From the NCBI GenBank assembly GCA_033030425.1, contig JAUFSD010000015.1, positions 496,001-560,000 of the forward strand: a stretch of DNA of 64,000 nucleotides, read 5' to 3'. Under the pieces are notes generated by a model. The model had not been told where the DNA came from. It saw nothing but the letters and a program-made list of their open reading frames with translations, and made no database searches. Shown in pieces: positions 36,311-48,721 of the stretch (the stretch's first letter is position 1; each line of letters starts with the position of its first letter). The translations under genes and the position numbers were made by a program. This DNA is from Verpa conica (lineage: Eukaryota > Ascomycota > Pezizomycetes > Pezizales > Morchellaceae).

Positions 36311-37203
36311 TATGTTTGTAGTCGTGGAGTAGGCACTGCTATTAAGTGTAGATTCGTGATATCTTCCAAGTATGTACCAGAATTACAGCAGTGATACGTC
36401 TCGAGTAGAGGAAAGAAAGGTCGAGGTCACGGTTAGCGAGCTGAGGATATGAGATGGACGCCGGGTCAACCGATGGATAGTAGTATGTAAAGTAAGGAGA
36501 AAAGAGGGCGAAGGGAGTAGAAATAAAGGAAGGGAAAGGGAAAGGAGGCATTCGTGAGAGAGATGATTGATTGGAGACGTTGAGATGGAACGTGGTGTGA
36601 TGGATGTTGGTGACGGTTGGTTACCAGATGGAAGGTAGTGTGGTGTGTGGGGTGGGGTCCCTGCACGAAGGAAAGCCCCCGGCGCTTAGGAAACTGTAGA
36701 CGTCGCCAGATGTGTTCCAAGGCTTTCTGGATGGGGAATATCCATCGGGTGCCTGGGAGATGTGTGGAACGGATACTACCTACCAGGGGCAGAAAGAGAC
36801 TGGGTTGATACGGAAACGCCCACCACAACCATCAACTAGAAAACCGAGTAGAATAAGTGGTTGAATCCATCTACCCACAGATGCTTGATATCATATCCAC
36901 CACCCACCCGCCAACGCTTTACCGCTCTCGTCACCTAAAAACAAAATTCACAAAAATACATAGAAACCTTTAATACTATAGAGGAACGTTCTTCGTGGTG
37001 GTACAAGTAAATGCTAACAAGGCGCCTTTTTTGAAATCCATTTCCCCCTGGTATGCTTTTGTTCATGTATCATGAGAACTTGCTTTATTCCCCAGTGCAC
37101 AAAAAAAAAGCCCCAACTTTTTGGTCACCCAGTTGCTTGTATTTTTATTTGTTACCAACAAGAACCCCCCGCCACGAAGAAAAAAATACAAAGAAATATG
37201 CAT
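36311..37203. other. Intergenic region
   Basis: About 890 nt between the SDR start and the end of the eL27 gene, both on the minus strand. A 120-codon minus-strand frame (36466-36828) is His/Pro-rich, lacks a domain and probably is not a gene. Confidence 0.5.
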
Positions 37204-38092
37204 CTAGAACCGCAGAGCTATATCACAAATGAATTGTCAGCATTAAATTTAGATTAACCCCTCCCCCAACATATATTCTCCAAATGGTGTAAACTTACGA
37301 GTAAAGAACCATTTGTTCTTCCCAGTCTGATACCTCTCTTCGAACGCTTTCTTAATGGTCTTCTTGGCATCCTCCCTTTGCGACGGCTCTTTGAAGGTAT
37401 CCTGGGAAATGACACCCTTCAGGGTCTCGAGCTCAAGTGTGTAACGGGTGGGCATGAGGTGGTTATAGTTGACGACCTTGACGAATGGCTTGACCTTAGA
37501 GCGGACGGCGGCCTTCTTTTTCGACATAGAACGGGTAACCTTGGAGGGGTAGCGCTCAATACCAGCGACCAGGGCGTGGCCAAAGGGGTGAGACTTGGAA
37601 CCGTCATCCATCACTGTTTGGGGGATTTGTTAGAATTCGAGACTTTTGCGAATCGGGGGTGAGGAGGAGCTGATGCGCTGACTCGATCCGGAATGGGGAG
37701 TGATTTGGACTAACCCTTGATAATGACGACCTGGGGGGAGTTGTTAGTGAGTCTCTTTGGGAAAGATATATTGAGGAATCGTTGACCTACCTTCTTTCCG
37801 GCGAACCTGCCCCGGGTGATAATCGCGACTCTGCCAGTCTTGAGGACTACACCGACAAAAAGGTCAGCTTCTCGTTCAGCAATCCAGAACTATCCCATCT
37901 AATTCTCCACGCAGTATTCCCCCTCTTGATGCCACCCCAATCCCACTATAATAAACCCCTATCTTTCTCATCGAGCTCCCTAAACTACCCAGATACATCC
38001 AATCCCTAAACCATTCTGATCCCACCACGATCCAAAACTCCAAAACCTTCCGGGGGAAAAAAGGGAGAAAGCTGGCAACACGTACACTTCAT
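37204..38092 (-). CDS. rpl27: 60S ribosomal protein eL27
   Basis: Five exons on the minus strand: 38086-38092 (7 nt), 37791-37846, 37715-37730 (16 nt), 37299-37613 and 37204-37217 (14 nt), giving 135 aa. The joined protein starts [19 protein letters not shown], continues [20 protein letters not shown] and ends KWFFTPLRF, the exact family termini. Length matches yeast eL27 (136 aa). Reading straight through the fourth exon instead gives an aberrant tail ([17 protein letters not shown]) that no eL27 has, and the donor there is a perfect GTAAGT. Intron 1 is 239 nt, long for this window, as is common in ribosomal-protein genes. eL27 lies on the solvent side of the large subunit. Confidence 0.95.
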
Positions 38093-40211
38093 CTTTCAGT
38101 TGCTGGGGGGTTGTCGTTGGATAGATTGTTGGGTTGTCGTTGGGTGTCGTCGTAATTTTGTGGAATTTGGCCGTGTAGAGGAAATTCAAACAACCTGAGA
38201 ATGAACCGCGCAGGATTCCTGTGTGGGTGGCAGTCACGGTGGGTAAGGTGGCTTGGCAGTAATTTACGATGGGATGATTAGATTGGGGCTGTTGCCCTAT
38301 TGCTAGGTATCACATTTGTAGTGCAACGAGTAGCACAGATTAAGGGGTGATCTTAGACCTAGAGTAAATTATAGTTATACTTGTCCTCCAGGGTAAGAAC
38401 CAGAAATAAGGGGGTCACGATTTGTATGGGGAAATATCTGTGTATGACGCTACACTATATAAAATTGACTCCTGTTTTCTGGTTCTTACCTGGAGGACGA
38501 GTACCAAAGCCCACAATCTCTATGAGTTCACTAAAGTGAAACCTGTCTTGAAAAGTCGTAATTTATTCTACGCTTGGGTGATGCCGTTATTCGCTTATTT
38601 GAGTTGGGAATAATTTCCCCCACAGTGAGGGGAACGCAATTGGCCCAATGTCTTAGATGCGGATTCAAGATACCCATAGTGGCATCTTATCAGTGGAGTG
38701 CATTAGTTATATCGATATAAGTAGGTTAGCACCTACAAAAGGGTACATGCGTATGATATGGGCCCAATAGGTACTTATACCGCCCCGACTCCTATCAGCT
38801 TAAACATAACCTCTATAAAATTTATAAATCCATAGGTAGTGATGTGATAGGTAGTGTAGTAACAAACAACCCTAAGAAAACAGAAGGAATATCCTAAATC
38901 TCTTGACTCAGCTGCCAAGGTACTTGGATAAGGTAGGTGTCATAAAGGCTGAAAGAGCACTTGACTATGAGTTCTAGATCCCACTCCCACTGAGACGTGA
39001 GTGACTATTTAAGAACAATGCGCATCCTAGAGATTGTTAGGATTTATACAAGTACGTTTAAACTATATAGAGTCTTTTTTTGTTAGCCTGCGTAATGATA
39101 GGGTATATGGTATACGTGAACCTGTACCTTAACTGGTTGCCAGATTGAGTGACAAAATGTGGCCTCACTGATCAGTTTCCATAAGTTGTGGAATAAGGCT
39201 TTCATGTAACTATGTGGGCTGGTAGTCCCATTATTTACTGCCTATATCAATGTTCCCAAGTACCACAATTTGGCTATATGTGGATAGAAGATGCAAATAT
39301 ACTTAGGAATACATATCCTGAGATATACTCGTAGTTGTTGTGTAGATTCCGGGACTATACAGAGTCACCAATTAAAACTTCTTTCACGGACAGTTCTCTC
39401 AGAAAGGGGGAATACAGGCCTAAGTATAGTTGTAGCCAGGATGAATGTAACGAGTATTTCGGGCTAGAAACTTATGTAGTTACGTGCAGTGGGAGAAAGA
39501 TGTAAATACATTTAGGGTAAACGTGGTCAATGGTTGCGTGGGCTATTAAAGTTAGCGCTTTGTTGGGGACTGATTTTGGCACTGTGATCCGGGAGTGAAC
39601 ATTGCAACATGAGTGTTTTGTTTATTGCAACGGTAGCCCAACGTTGTCGTCTCGGTTATGAAGCTCGGCACCAACCGATGAACTTCTTTAATCTAATATG
39701 TAGAGGGGCTAACTCGATAAGGAGAGGCCACTCGAACTAAGTGCCACCTCATCTGCCAAGACCATACGTTGCTGCAGCAACCAGCTCTAATTTATCTCGT
39801 TTACCATGTTTTCGCTCTACGGGCCACTCAATCGAGTTGGTGGGTGTTGATGTTTACATACCAGACCTGCATGAGTGGACAGGAGTGGACAAGCCAGCTG
39901 AGCAGAGGAGTCGCACATCACTCGCATCGCATACAAGAAGCACATACACACGGACTATTTTCCCTCATCGCCTTGTCGCTTGCTTTGGTCTTTGTTTCTC
40001 TTTAAACACATTGCACCGTTTTGTTTTTACTCTTAGCCGTGGCTTCACAATTCATCATCCACAAAGAGCAGAGAGAACATCGTAAGTATCATCCTCCTCC
40101 TCATCCCCCCCCCATTCCATCAATCCCCTTGCTTTTTCTATCATCCGAATCTCACTCGCCTGTTGCTGCTTCAAACTAGGTATCTAAAGAAAACTGCAAA
40201 ATCGAGTGAGA
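38093..40211. other. Intergenic region with a palindromic element
   Basis: About 2.1 kb. The eL27 promoter occupies the first few hundred bases. A palindromic element sits at 38381-38500. The last 130 nt hold the leader of the next gene with a probable 5' UTR intron (GTAAGT at 40082 to TAG at 40179, 98 nt). No other gene is supported. Confidence 0.55.
38381..38500. mobile_element. 120-bp palindromic MITE-like element
   Basis: The left arm starts TTGTCCTCCAGGGTAAGAAC and the right arm, read on the minus strand, starts TCGTCCTCCAGGTAAGAACC. The arms match over about 26 bp with a one-base insertion, separated by about 68 bp. A TAC trinucleotide lies just outside each arm (with one extra base on the right), so a 3-bp duplication is possible but not clear. 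It could be a foldback transposon fragment or a hairpin RNA precursor. Confidence 0.55.
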
Positions 40212-43200
40212 ATGCCGCCTACACCAGGCAATCTTTCTACTACCCCGAAGGCTGCTTCGCGGGATACGCAGGCCGTAGTACCAATGTTTGTGTTCTTGTC
40301 TTTTGCGCATTGTTTCTAGTTTCTCATGACCATAGCTTTCAAAACAACGCTGTTCGCAACTCCAGCAGTCTAACGACAGCCCGTGATAGGTGGGACTCAG
40401 CGGATCCTTCTCGCCACCCACCTCCTTTGCCGTTAAATCCTAATCCTGGTGTTCCTGCTAGTCCTCGTACCATTGGGCGAATCGAGAGCCCTTTTCTCGC
40501 TTCCACTCAAACTCAATCCCGAGAGATATCTCCAATACGCCGTCCCCGAGAGGGCTCACCTCCCAATGGAGGAGGGTCACCCGGAAATAATAGCTCAGCC
40601 ACCCGGTCACAGCAGGTTATTTCAACTCATAGGAGACTAAATTCGATGCAACCTACACCCTCAGTTCGTGAGATTGGGAGTATGCTTGCGAATGGAGGTG
40701 CCCCCCCAGTACCCGGGCACACTAGTAATAGGAATAGTACTCCCACTCCCAAGGAATTATTTGGGACCCAGACTAGTTTCCCAACTCTCAGGGAGTCCGG
40801 GAGTCAACCAAATCTTCCAGCTACCAAGGACAACCAGCCGCCGAGTTTCCCTGCACTCAGGGAATCAGGCAGTTTCCCCTCATTTTTACAAACACCTGGC
40901 TATCGTGGATCACTAGATTTTGATAGGACACCATCTCTACTCCCTCCAATGCGTAGTTTCAAGTCTCCAGAAGGCTCACCCCCGGGCCCCGGCAATGCTC
41001 TTACTACAAAAAGTTTTTCAACTCCCCCAAAGGAACCGATGGACCGTGATCGGCTTAGAGATCAAGAGCGGGAGATGGAGGACCGACATAGGGACTGGGA
41101 GCGAGATGAGATCCCAAAATTCACAGTTCATGATCTCGAGACTCTCACATCCCAACTTTCTGGACTCACATCAATTGCCAATAGCCTTCAGAGGGAAATG
41201 ACGAATCTATCTCGGCGTTCCAAGGACAATGCCACCGACCTTATATCTTTGAAAGAAGCTACCAAAAGCAGGGACGAAGATATTCGAACTAGCCTCCGTG
41301 AGCTCGTCCACAGCCTCCGCATTATGGAGAGCGACAGGTTACTTGAAGGCCCTAGTGCATCTGTTCCCATGATTACAGCTGGGTCAACCAGCAGTCGTGC
41401 GTCTAGTTTTGCCAGTGATTTGGCCTCTTCAAAGGTCTCAGCAAGCTCCAAAGCCTCTAGTATCGACAAGTCAGGTGCTGAGATGCAAGCACTTGATAAG
41501 ATCCTGAAAGATATGCCTACGAAAGAAGAGCAGGAGCGTGTCATCGCCCTTTTACAGGATGTCCAGGGGGCTCTGAAATCCCAGGCTGGTAGGTCAGAGA
41601 GCGAGGAAAAGGTCTTATCTCTACTAGAGGAATTCAAGGACCGGGAATATGCTAGGGGAAAGGAGTTGGCTATCCCTGGAAAACTACCTGAACATGCGGA
41701 AGAAAAGATTATGTCTATGCTCGAGGATCTTCGAGAGGATCTTCATCAGCGGGAGCCAAAGGAGGTTGATAGGCGGGTTCTGTTTATGCTCGAGGAGATT
41801 AAGCAAAAGGACGTGGAAGATGAGGAGCGGATATTTTCTGTGCTGGAGGACTTGAAAGACAAGGAAGGGGATGAACGGATCGAAACGGTTCTGACCTTAC
41901 TCCAGGAACTCAAGGAACAAGGAGGGGATGCCAAAGTCCTGTCTTTCTTAGAGGATATCAAGGTTAGGATCGAAAACATGACGGCGGATATAGCAAAGTG
42001 TGTGAGTGCTGTCCAAAATCAACCACGATCACAATCCCCCGCACAATCTGAGATCAAACCCACCTCCGATCCAATTGCTAGCGACGAATTTCTTGAAGTT
42101 TTAAATAGTGTGAAGGAGGGTGTTGATAGCGGAGGAGACGTAATGGCAGAGGTGAAGAAATTGTTGGAGGACTGGAAGGGATTGAAAGGCGGACAAGAAA
42201 GGGAAGCCCAGCAGACCCTCAAAGATTTGATGAAGGAAATTGAAGTCTTGGTGACCGAGCAACGGCATGCTATTGCTAGGTTAAACAACTCTTCAGGTCT
42301 CCCATCGACTGCCCTCACTTTTAACCCCCCCCTCCCCCCTGATCTTGACAACGAAGCCGCCATCACCGCCCTCGCCAATATTGCATCTACGACTACACGT
42401 ACAGATATTACTCTTTCTTCTATCAATGCTCTTATCAAAGTTTTTCAGAAGGATGTCAGCCATGCAAATACGCACAGCGCTGAGAGTCTTTTGTCTGTTT
42501 CAAGGTTTTTGGACGACCTGCAAGAATCTATGGCTGGTACGAACTCCCAAGCTGGGGAGATACGTAAAATTATTGAGGTTATTCGGACAGGGGTAGGCAG
42601 CACAAACGATAAAATCGCTCAGTTTGACGGTTCATTCTCGCAAAAGGTCGAAGAACTTTTGCACATACAGAAACACATGCAACGAAAAATTCTCGGAAAT
42701 GAAGACGAGTACATCTGGAAGCAGGATGTGGGCGTCAAGGGGTCTGTAGAGGAGCTACGAGCCGAGGTCGAAGACATGATGGAGCGGAACACGGAGACCC
42801 TGAATGAGTCCACTGAGAAGACAATCGAAGCTATCAACAATTCCAACCCCACCCCCCTTATCGAAGAGCTGAAAACAGCACTCGGTGCAATGGCGGAGAG
42901 AAGTCTCCAAGCCTTCAAAGATGCTGACCCAACTGAATCTCTCGAGAAGCTCAGAGCTGAAATTGCTGAGTCTGCCGAAAAGACTGTCGAGGCTATCAAC
43001 AGCGCCAATCCTACAGAGCCCATTGAGCAGTTTAGGACTGAGGTCAAGGATTTGTTGGAAAAATCTTTGACTTCTATTGATTCGAAAGCTGGTACAGATG
43101 AGGTAACGGACCTCCTCAACAGCATGAAGCAGGAGCTAGGGGAGCTTGTTGAAAAATCGACTGCATCTAGTTTGACCGAGTCTGCGGAGGTGAAGCTTGC

Positions 43201-46200
43201 TATCCAAACTTTCAAGGTAGAAGTTGAAGAAATGCTTGAGAAATCACTCAACTCAGCCATGACTCTCACCTCTGCCCACGCTGATGACAGGACCAGTGCT
43301 GCAATCTCAGAGTTGAAGGTCGAGGTTAGTGATATGATGTCAAAAGCAGTCGCTATTGCAGAAAAGCCGGACGGCTTGGAGAAAATTCAGGAGTCAATCC
43401 AGGGTCTCAAGGTAGAGGTCACTGATCTCATGGATAAGTATACAACTGCCCTTACACCTCCGACAACCTACCCCGAAGCAGAAGAGATCAAAGCTCGCAT
43501 TGCTGCATTGAGTAACGAACTCTGTGAGGCTATGGAACGAACAATGGCCCTTGCTAGCGAATCCTCGTCTGAGTCTAGCCACAAGATTAAGACAACTGTC
43601 GAGGAACTCCGAAGCGATATTGGTGAGCTTGGTAAGTCGATGGCAGCAGCTGTGACTAGTAATTCTGCCTCAAGTGTCGAGGAGTCTATGAAAACCGCGT
43701 TCGAGTTGATGAGGAGCGAGGTCCTGGAGAAGATTGAAAAATCAACCTCCACCAACGTTGAGACAAATGATAAGATGACCGCAGCCATCGAAGAGCTCAA
43801 GAAGGAAGTAAACGAAGCAGTTGAAAATAGCATCTCGTTAGCTGTTGCTGCCGTTCCGGAACCTGATCTCGAGCCTATCAATAAGGTCCATGAAGCCCTC
43901 GAGGGTCTCAAAGAGCAGATTTCAAACGCCATGGACAAATCTTTGGTCACAGCAGGCTCCGGGTCTGGTAACGTTGGGGAAATTGTTGAACAACTGAGAA
44001 AGGAAGTTTCTGAGATGATGGAGAAGACAACGTCTATGCTTGCTCCTTCAGGCTCCGAGGAGGGAACCAAGAGACTCCTTGCAGATATCAAGAAGGATAT
44101 TGCCAGCATGTTGGAAAACGCACCATCACCTGCTACATCCAGCATCGATGCTATTAAGGACGCTGTGAACGAGCTCCGCAAGGATGTGTCGGATATGCTT
44201 GAAAAGTCAATGTTTACAATGTCCGCCTCTAGGGGTGCCGACGCCGATAATACACCAGTTATTGCCGATCCAAGTGCTGTCGAAAGAATCGAAAACACTA
44301 TCTCCGAGCTCAAGACGGATATTAGCGAAATGGTAGAGCGAAGTTTGGCCGCTGCTATTGCGAACTCCACCTTCGATTCGGAAGAGAATGTGAAGGAGGT
44401 CATCGAAGAACTGAAGAAGGATGTGCGTGATATCCTTCAGATGTCTATTGTACCCATCGGACCAGCAAAAGAGGACACCGTCGAGCTTGTTAAGTTGGCT
44501 TTGGCAAATTTCAAGAGCGAGCTTGGAGTTAGCTCTACGGCAGGAGTTCCTGTTTCTGCGGGACCTAGTGATGGAATGATGGAAGCAATTTCAGAGCTGA
44601 AAGCTCAGGTAGCCGGGATGGTGGACAGATCCAAGGACGACGAAATTAGGGGTGCTTTAGAAGCGTTAAGGATGCAGGTAGAAGGGTTTTCTGGGGGTGT
44701 TTCTGGTGGACAGGAGAAGGAGGCAATCGAGGCATTGAAGAAGGAAGTCGGAGGGTTGGCGGAGAAATTCGGTACGGCAGCAGGGGAGATAAAGAGTGTG
44801 GTTGAAGGGTTGAAGGCAAGGGAATCAGGGCAGTTGCAGGTGTTGGGAGAATCCGGCGGAATTGAAGTTAGGGAAGCTATCGAAGCCCTAACGAATGAGG
44901 TGAAAGGATTGGAGATCAAGGACAGCATGGATGCCCTGAAAGCTCAACTCGGGGAACTGTCCGAGAAGTCGAAGGACGAAGAAATCAAGGAGGCCATCGA
45001 GTCACTTAAGCAGGATATTGAACATTCCATGGACCGGTCGATTTCTGCCCTCGTCATCCCCAAATCAGAGGATGGTCCTGCAGTGAAGGAGATGATTGAC
45101 ACGCTCAGGAAGGACTTGTTACAATCCGTCGAGAAGGGGTTCGAAGCTGCCAAAGACTCCGAAGCAATCCGAGACTTGACAAAAGCGGTTCGTGAACTAA
45201 TGGAGAGGCCGATTAAATTTGGCGGCAGTGACGCCGGCAGCGAACAGCCTCCTGTTTTCGACAAAATCGAGTACCGAGCGACTGACAAAGCCGGCGACAA
45301 AGCGGATAAGCTCAAGGTTGCAGTCGATGTCCTTCGAAAGGAGTTCTTGGAGATGATGGAAAAGTTTTCTGGAATCGTCAGCACATCTGTCTCCGCCCCC
45401 GAATCAGAGCAAGCCTTTGAAGATATGAGGAATGCAGCAATGGAGGTCAAACAAGCAACATTTGAAGTCAAAAGAGCCTTGGGTGGTCTTGCGCAAGGAC
45501 AGGCAGAGGAGAAGGAGGCGATCTCTGATATCAATTCTGATATTGGTGAATGCCGAGTCGAGGTTGCAGTGGTTAAGACCTTAGTTGAGGAGAAGAGTGG
45601 CGAAGTCAAAGATAGCATTGCAGGTGTCGCAAAGGCTGTCAGTGAGTCTAATGTCGAAGTCAAGGAATCGGTATCTGAGGTCAAGGAAGGCATCGAAATA
45701 CTTCAGACGGTCACTACAGAAGGCATTGTTGGCGTTTCCAGTGCGGTTTCCGAATTTCAGACTGAGACAAAAGAAGGACTTGCTGGAATTGATAGCAACA
45801 TTTCTAAGTTCCAGAAAGAAGTCAATGAAGGAGTCGCTAGTATTAATATCACCATCACCAATCTCAAATCTGAAGTGAAGGAAGATATCGCCGATGTTAA
45901 GCACATTATCTCGGAAATACAACTGGAAACGACTGAAGGCATCACTGATATCAACAAAGCAATTTCTGAGTTTCAGGCGGAGAGCAAGGTGGGAATCAGT
46001 GGCGTGAAGGAAGTAGTTGAGTTTGTGAAGGTAGACTTGAAGGAAGGAGTTGAAGCGGTGAAAAAGAGGGTTGAGGATTCACAGCTAGAGGTCAAGGAGG
46101 TAGTCGTCGGAATTGGGGCAAAGATCGAGGCATCAGAAACCGGACTCAAGACTGCCATTGAGGAGTCTCACACAAAAGTTCACGAGAGTCTCGCGGGTGT

Positions 46201-47647
46201 CAATGCAGTGGTTGAAGGATACAGTACAGAAGTCAAAGAAGATGTTTTTGCTGTTAAAAAGGCTGTCGAGGAATCACATACCACTACCGTCCAGGAACAC
46301 CATAATACTCAGAAGCAAGTCAAGGAGATTATGGGTCTCATGGATGTATTGCAGACAGAGTGGAAAGGATCGCAGCCAACTTTATTCAACGCTTTATTAG
46401 AGCTGAAGCACCTACTCAGAGATGCACAAGAGTCAATCGCGAAAAAACCAGACTCAATTCCTCCTCCACCTGCTTATGATGACTCACAAACACAAGAGAA
46501 GTTGAATATACTTCTAGCCGCCGAGACCAGGACTGCGAAGCACCTTCCACAATTGGATCTTTTGGACTCTATCCAGCAGCAAGTCTCGACTACCTCGGCA
46601 GATATTGCAGAATTTCTGAGCATGCAGAAAGAAGTTCTTCTTGAGGATGCCACCGCTAAAATTGATGCTGCTCGACAGGCTGAAAATGATTTAGAGAAGG
46701 CCAACGCAGACAAAAAGATCATTGAAGCCGCTACAGCTGCTCTCCGAGATGAACACGCCAACCTCCAGGATTCCATCGAAGCTTTGAAAGACGAAACGGA
46801 GTCTCTCAATGCTCGGAGACTTAAGCTCACTGCCCAGGTTGCCGGACTAGAGACTGCACTTGACTTGAGGAGGGATGAATTGGTGCTACTTGAAGCTAGG
46901 GCCGAGGGTCTAGAACGTAGGGTCATTGAAGGCGTCATCGAGCAGTCCCGGGCACTACTTTCGAAACCACGTTCAAGTAACTCCCGCCTGTCGAAGGCTG
47001 GTGCCGAAGCTATCCGGATGAAGGCCCAGCATAGTCCTATCCCCCGAGCATCCGCTGCACCTGGAAGACGACACCTCTCGCTCAACGAAATCTCCGGCGA
47101 TTCCCAAGGTACTACAAGTAACAAGTCCACCAAATCTAGTAGAGCAAGCCTCAACGGTACTGTCTTAGGCTTGGGTCAGCATGAATATTCTGCTAGCCTT
47201 GGACTCTTATCGAGGAGTCAATCTACCCGGAGCGTTCGTGGTACTCGGAAGAGCAGTTGGAACCAGAAAAACGGCAGGACAATTTCCGAGAATAGCAAAG
47301 AAAATGAGAGGGAGTCGCCAGTAAGGGAAGAGGAGATTGGTGATATTGATGCAGATGGAGGCGTTGATGTGAACATGGATGTCTTGAGAGATGATGTGGA
47401 TATGGATGTCTTGAGACATGATCTGGTGGAGGAAGATGAAGAGCTAGATATCGAATTCAATGAAGAGAGGAGGAGTAGTAGTGGGAGTGTTAGAAGATTC
47501 GCAGATGACGACGATAATACAGGTAGCCCGAGCTTGAAGAAGAAGAAGACTTATCCGGCTCTGGGGCTTGATTTCTCTAATGAAGGGATGGATAGGAGGG
47601 ATCTTAGTGGGCAAAGGACGCCTAGTGGTTTCAGTACTGGGCCTTAG
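40212..47647 (+). CDS. Giant coiled-coil repeat protein (2,461 aa)
   Basis: Proposed exons 40212-40285 and 40336-47647 (50-nt intron, GTTTGT..ATAG), starting MPPTPGNLSTTPKAASRDTQ and continuing IFQNNAVRNSSSLTTARDRW. A 98-nt intron likely sits in the leader. Residues about 30-300 are Ser/Pro-rich and disordered. Three helical repeat types follow: about 25-residue units (ERIFSVLEDLKDKEGD, residues about 420-575), about 45-60-residue units (ELRAEVEDMMERNTETLNES; ELKTDISEMVERS; about 825-1650) and 22-residue units (SEFQTETKEGLAGIDSNI; about 1760-2010). A last coiled coil (EALKDETESLNARRLKLTAQ) precedes a Ser-rich, acidic tail. Fungal genomes often label such proteins M-protein repeat or involucrin-repeat. 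The heptad character suggests a scaffold or tether; location is unknown. Confidence 0.8.
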
Positions 47648-48656
47648 TCAAGAGGGTTGTTTAGTCTACGTATTTGTTTTTTTCTCTTTCTTTTCCTTTT
47701 GTTATCATGGAAGCAGCGAAGCGGTTGACTTTTCTATTGTTATTATCATTTGATACCACGGTTTCACAAGGGTTTGTATTCTGGAGCTTGGGTTGATTGG
47801 GCTTTTCTTTTTATTCTTTTTTTCTCTACTTTTTATGCTCCTTTTGCCTTCTTTCTTTTCGTTTGTTGAATCGCGAATTGCTATAGCACGGATTTTCTTT
47901 TGTGCAGATTCTTTACTATTTCTCTATGTAATAGCTTGGGGTATATTCACAGAAACGGTTATGAAATTAAGTAATGAGCTCAAATGAATTCTGTCAGGTC
48001 TATTCTCAGTTATTACAGTGGCTTTGCGGTCTGCGTGTTCTTAGTTGACTTGTGCGGTCAAGAAAACTCTCAAGCAGTAAAAGAGCTCCCGAAAGACGAC
48101 TAAACAACTACTGGAAGCAATTAGATATCTCTTCGGAGTAATGAGAGGTAAAAAAGACTAGTAGTGTACAAGCACAAAGCATCTACTAATGAAATTCTGG
48201 CACAAAGTGCAAATAACCTAGGATAGATCCTTATCCCCCATACAGGATATCTTTTTTCTGAGAAAAGTAGCTAGGTTCTATCACTAGGGTGTTATCTCAA
48301 GTCAGTGACATGCTTGGCGGTGTTTTGACAGTGGCTCTGATAAAGGCTATTGTGAGGATAGGAAAAAATCTTTCTTGTATTAAAAGGTAATAGTCTCACT
48401 TCCCTTGGGCCTACTTGTTGGTGAGCGATTTCTCGAGTGATCAGTTGTGGAGTTGTGTAACCTTAGAAAACAAAACCAACTATTCCCCACGAAGGAAGCT
48501 AGACAGCCAAGAACAGTGTTAGCAAAGGCATATATGGTAAAAGGATCGTAAATCTGGCCGGATAAGGAGGCCATAATTTTCCCATCGGGTGCTCAGCTTG
48601 AAGCACTAACCCTAGGGAAGAACCTATCCTTCATGAATGTTTGAGGGCTATTAGCC

Positions 48657-48721
48657 TGTCATTTTCCTTGAATGAATGAATGAATGAATTAACCATAACT
48701 ACACGCATGTCATTTTTCTTG
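48657..48721 (-). mobile_element. 5'-truncated SINE fragment with imperfect 14-bp target-site duplication
   Basis: TGTCATTTTCCTTG (48657-48670) and TGTCATTTTTCTTG (48708-48721) differ at one base. They flank 37 bp that, read on the minus strand, give TGTAGTTATGGTTAATTCAT followed by the ATTC array. That is the same 3' terminus seen in the element at 5625-5872 (TGTATTTATGATTAATTCAT). It is a second extremely short insertion of the same family, in the opposite orientation to the 21510 copy. Confidence 0.6.

Noticed and set aside
37249..37298. Alternative eL27 C-terminus [17 protein letters not shown]
   Set aside because: It comes from reading through a perfect GTAAGT donor; splicing to 37217 gives the conserved TPLRF end.
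42019..46158. Several long minus-strand Ser-rich frames (for example 43468-44403 and 44944-45693)
   Set aside because: They are antisense shadows of the giant coiled-coil exon, where Glu/Lys-rich codons read as Ser/Leu on the other strand.
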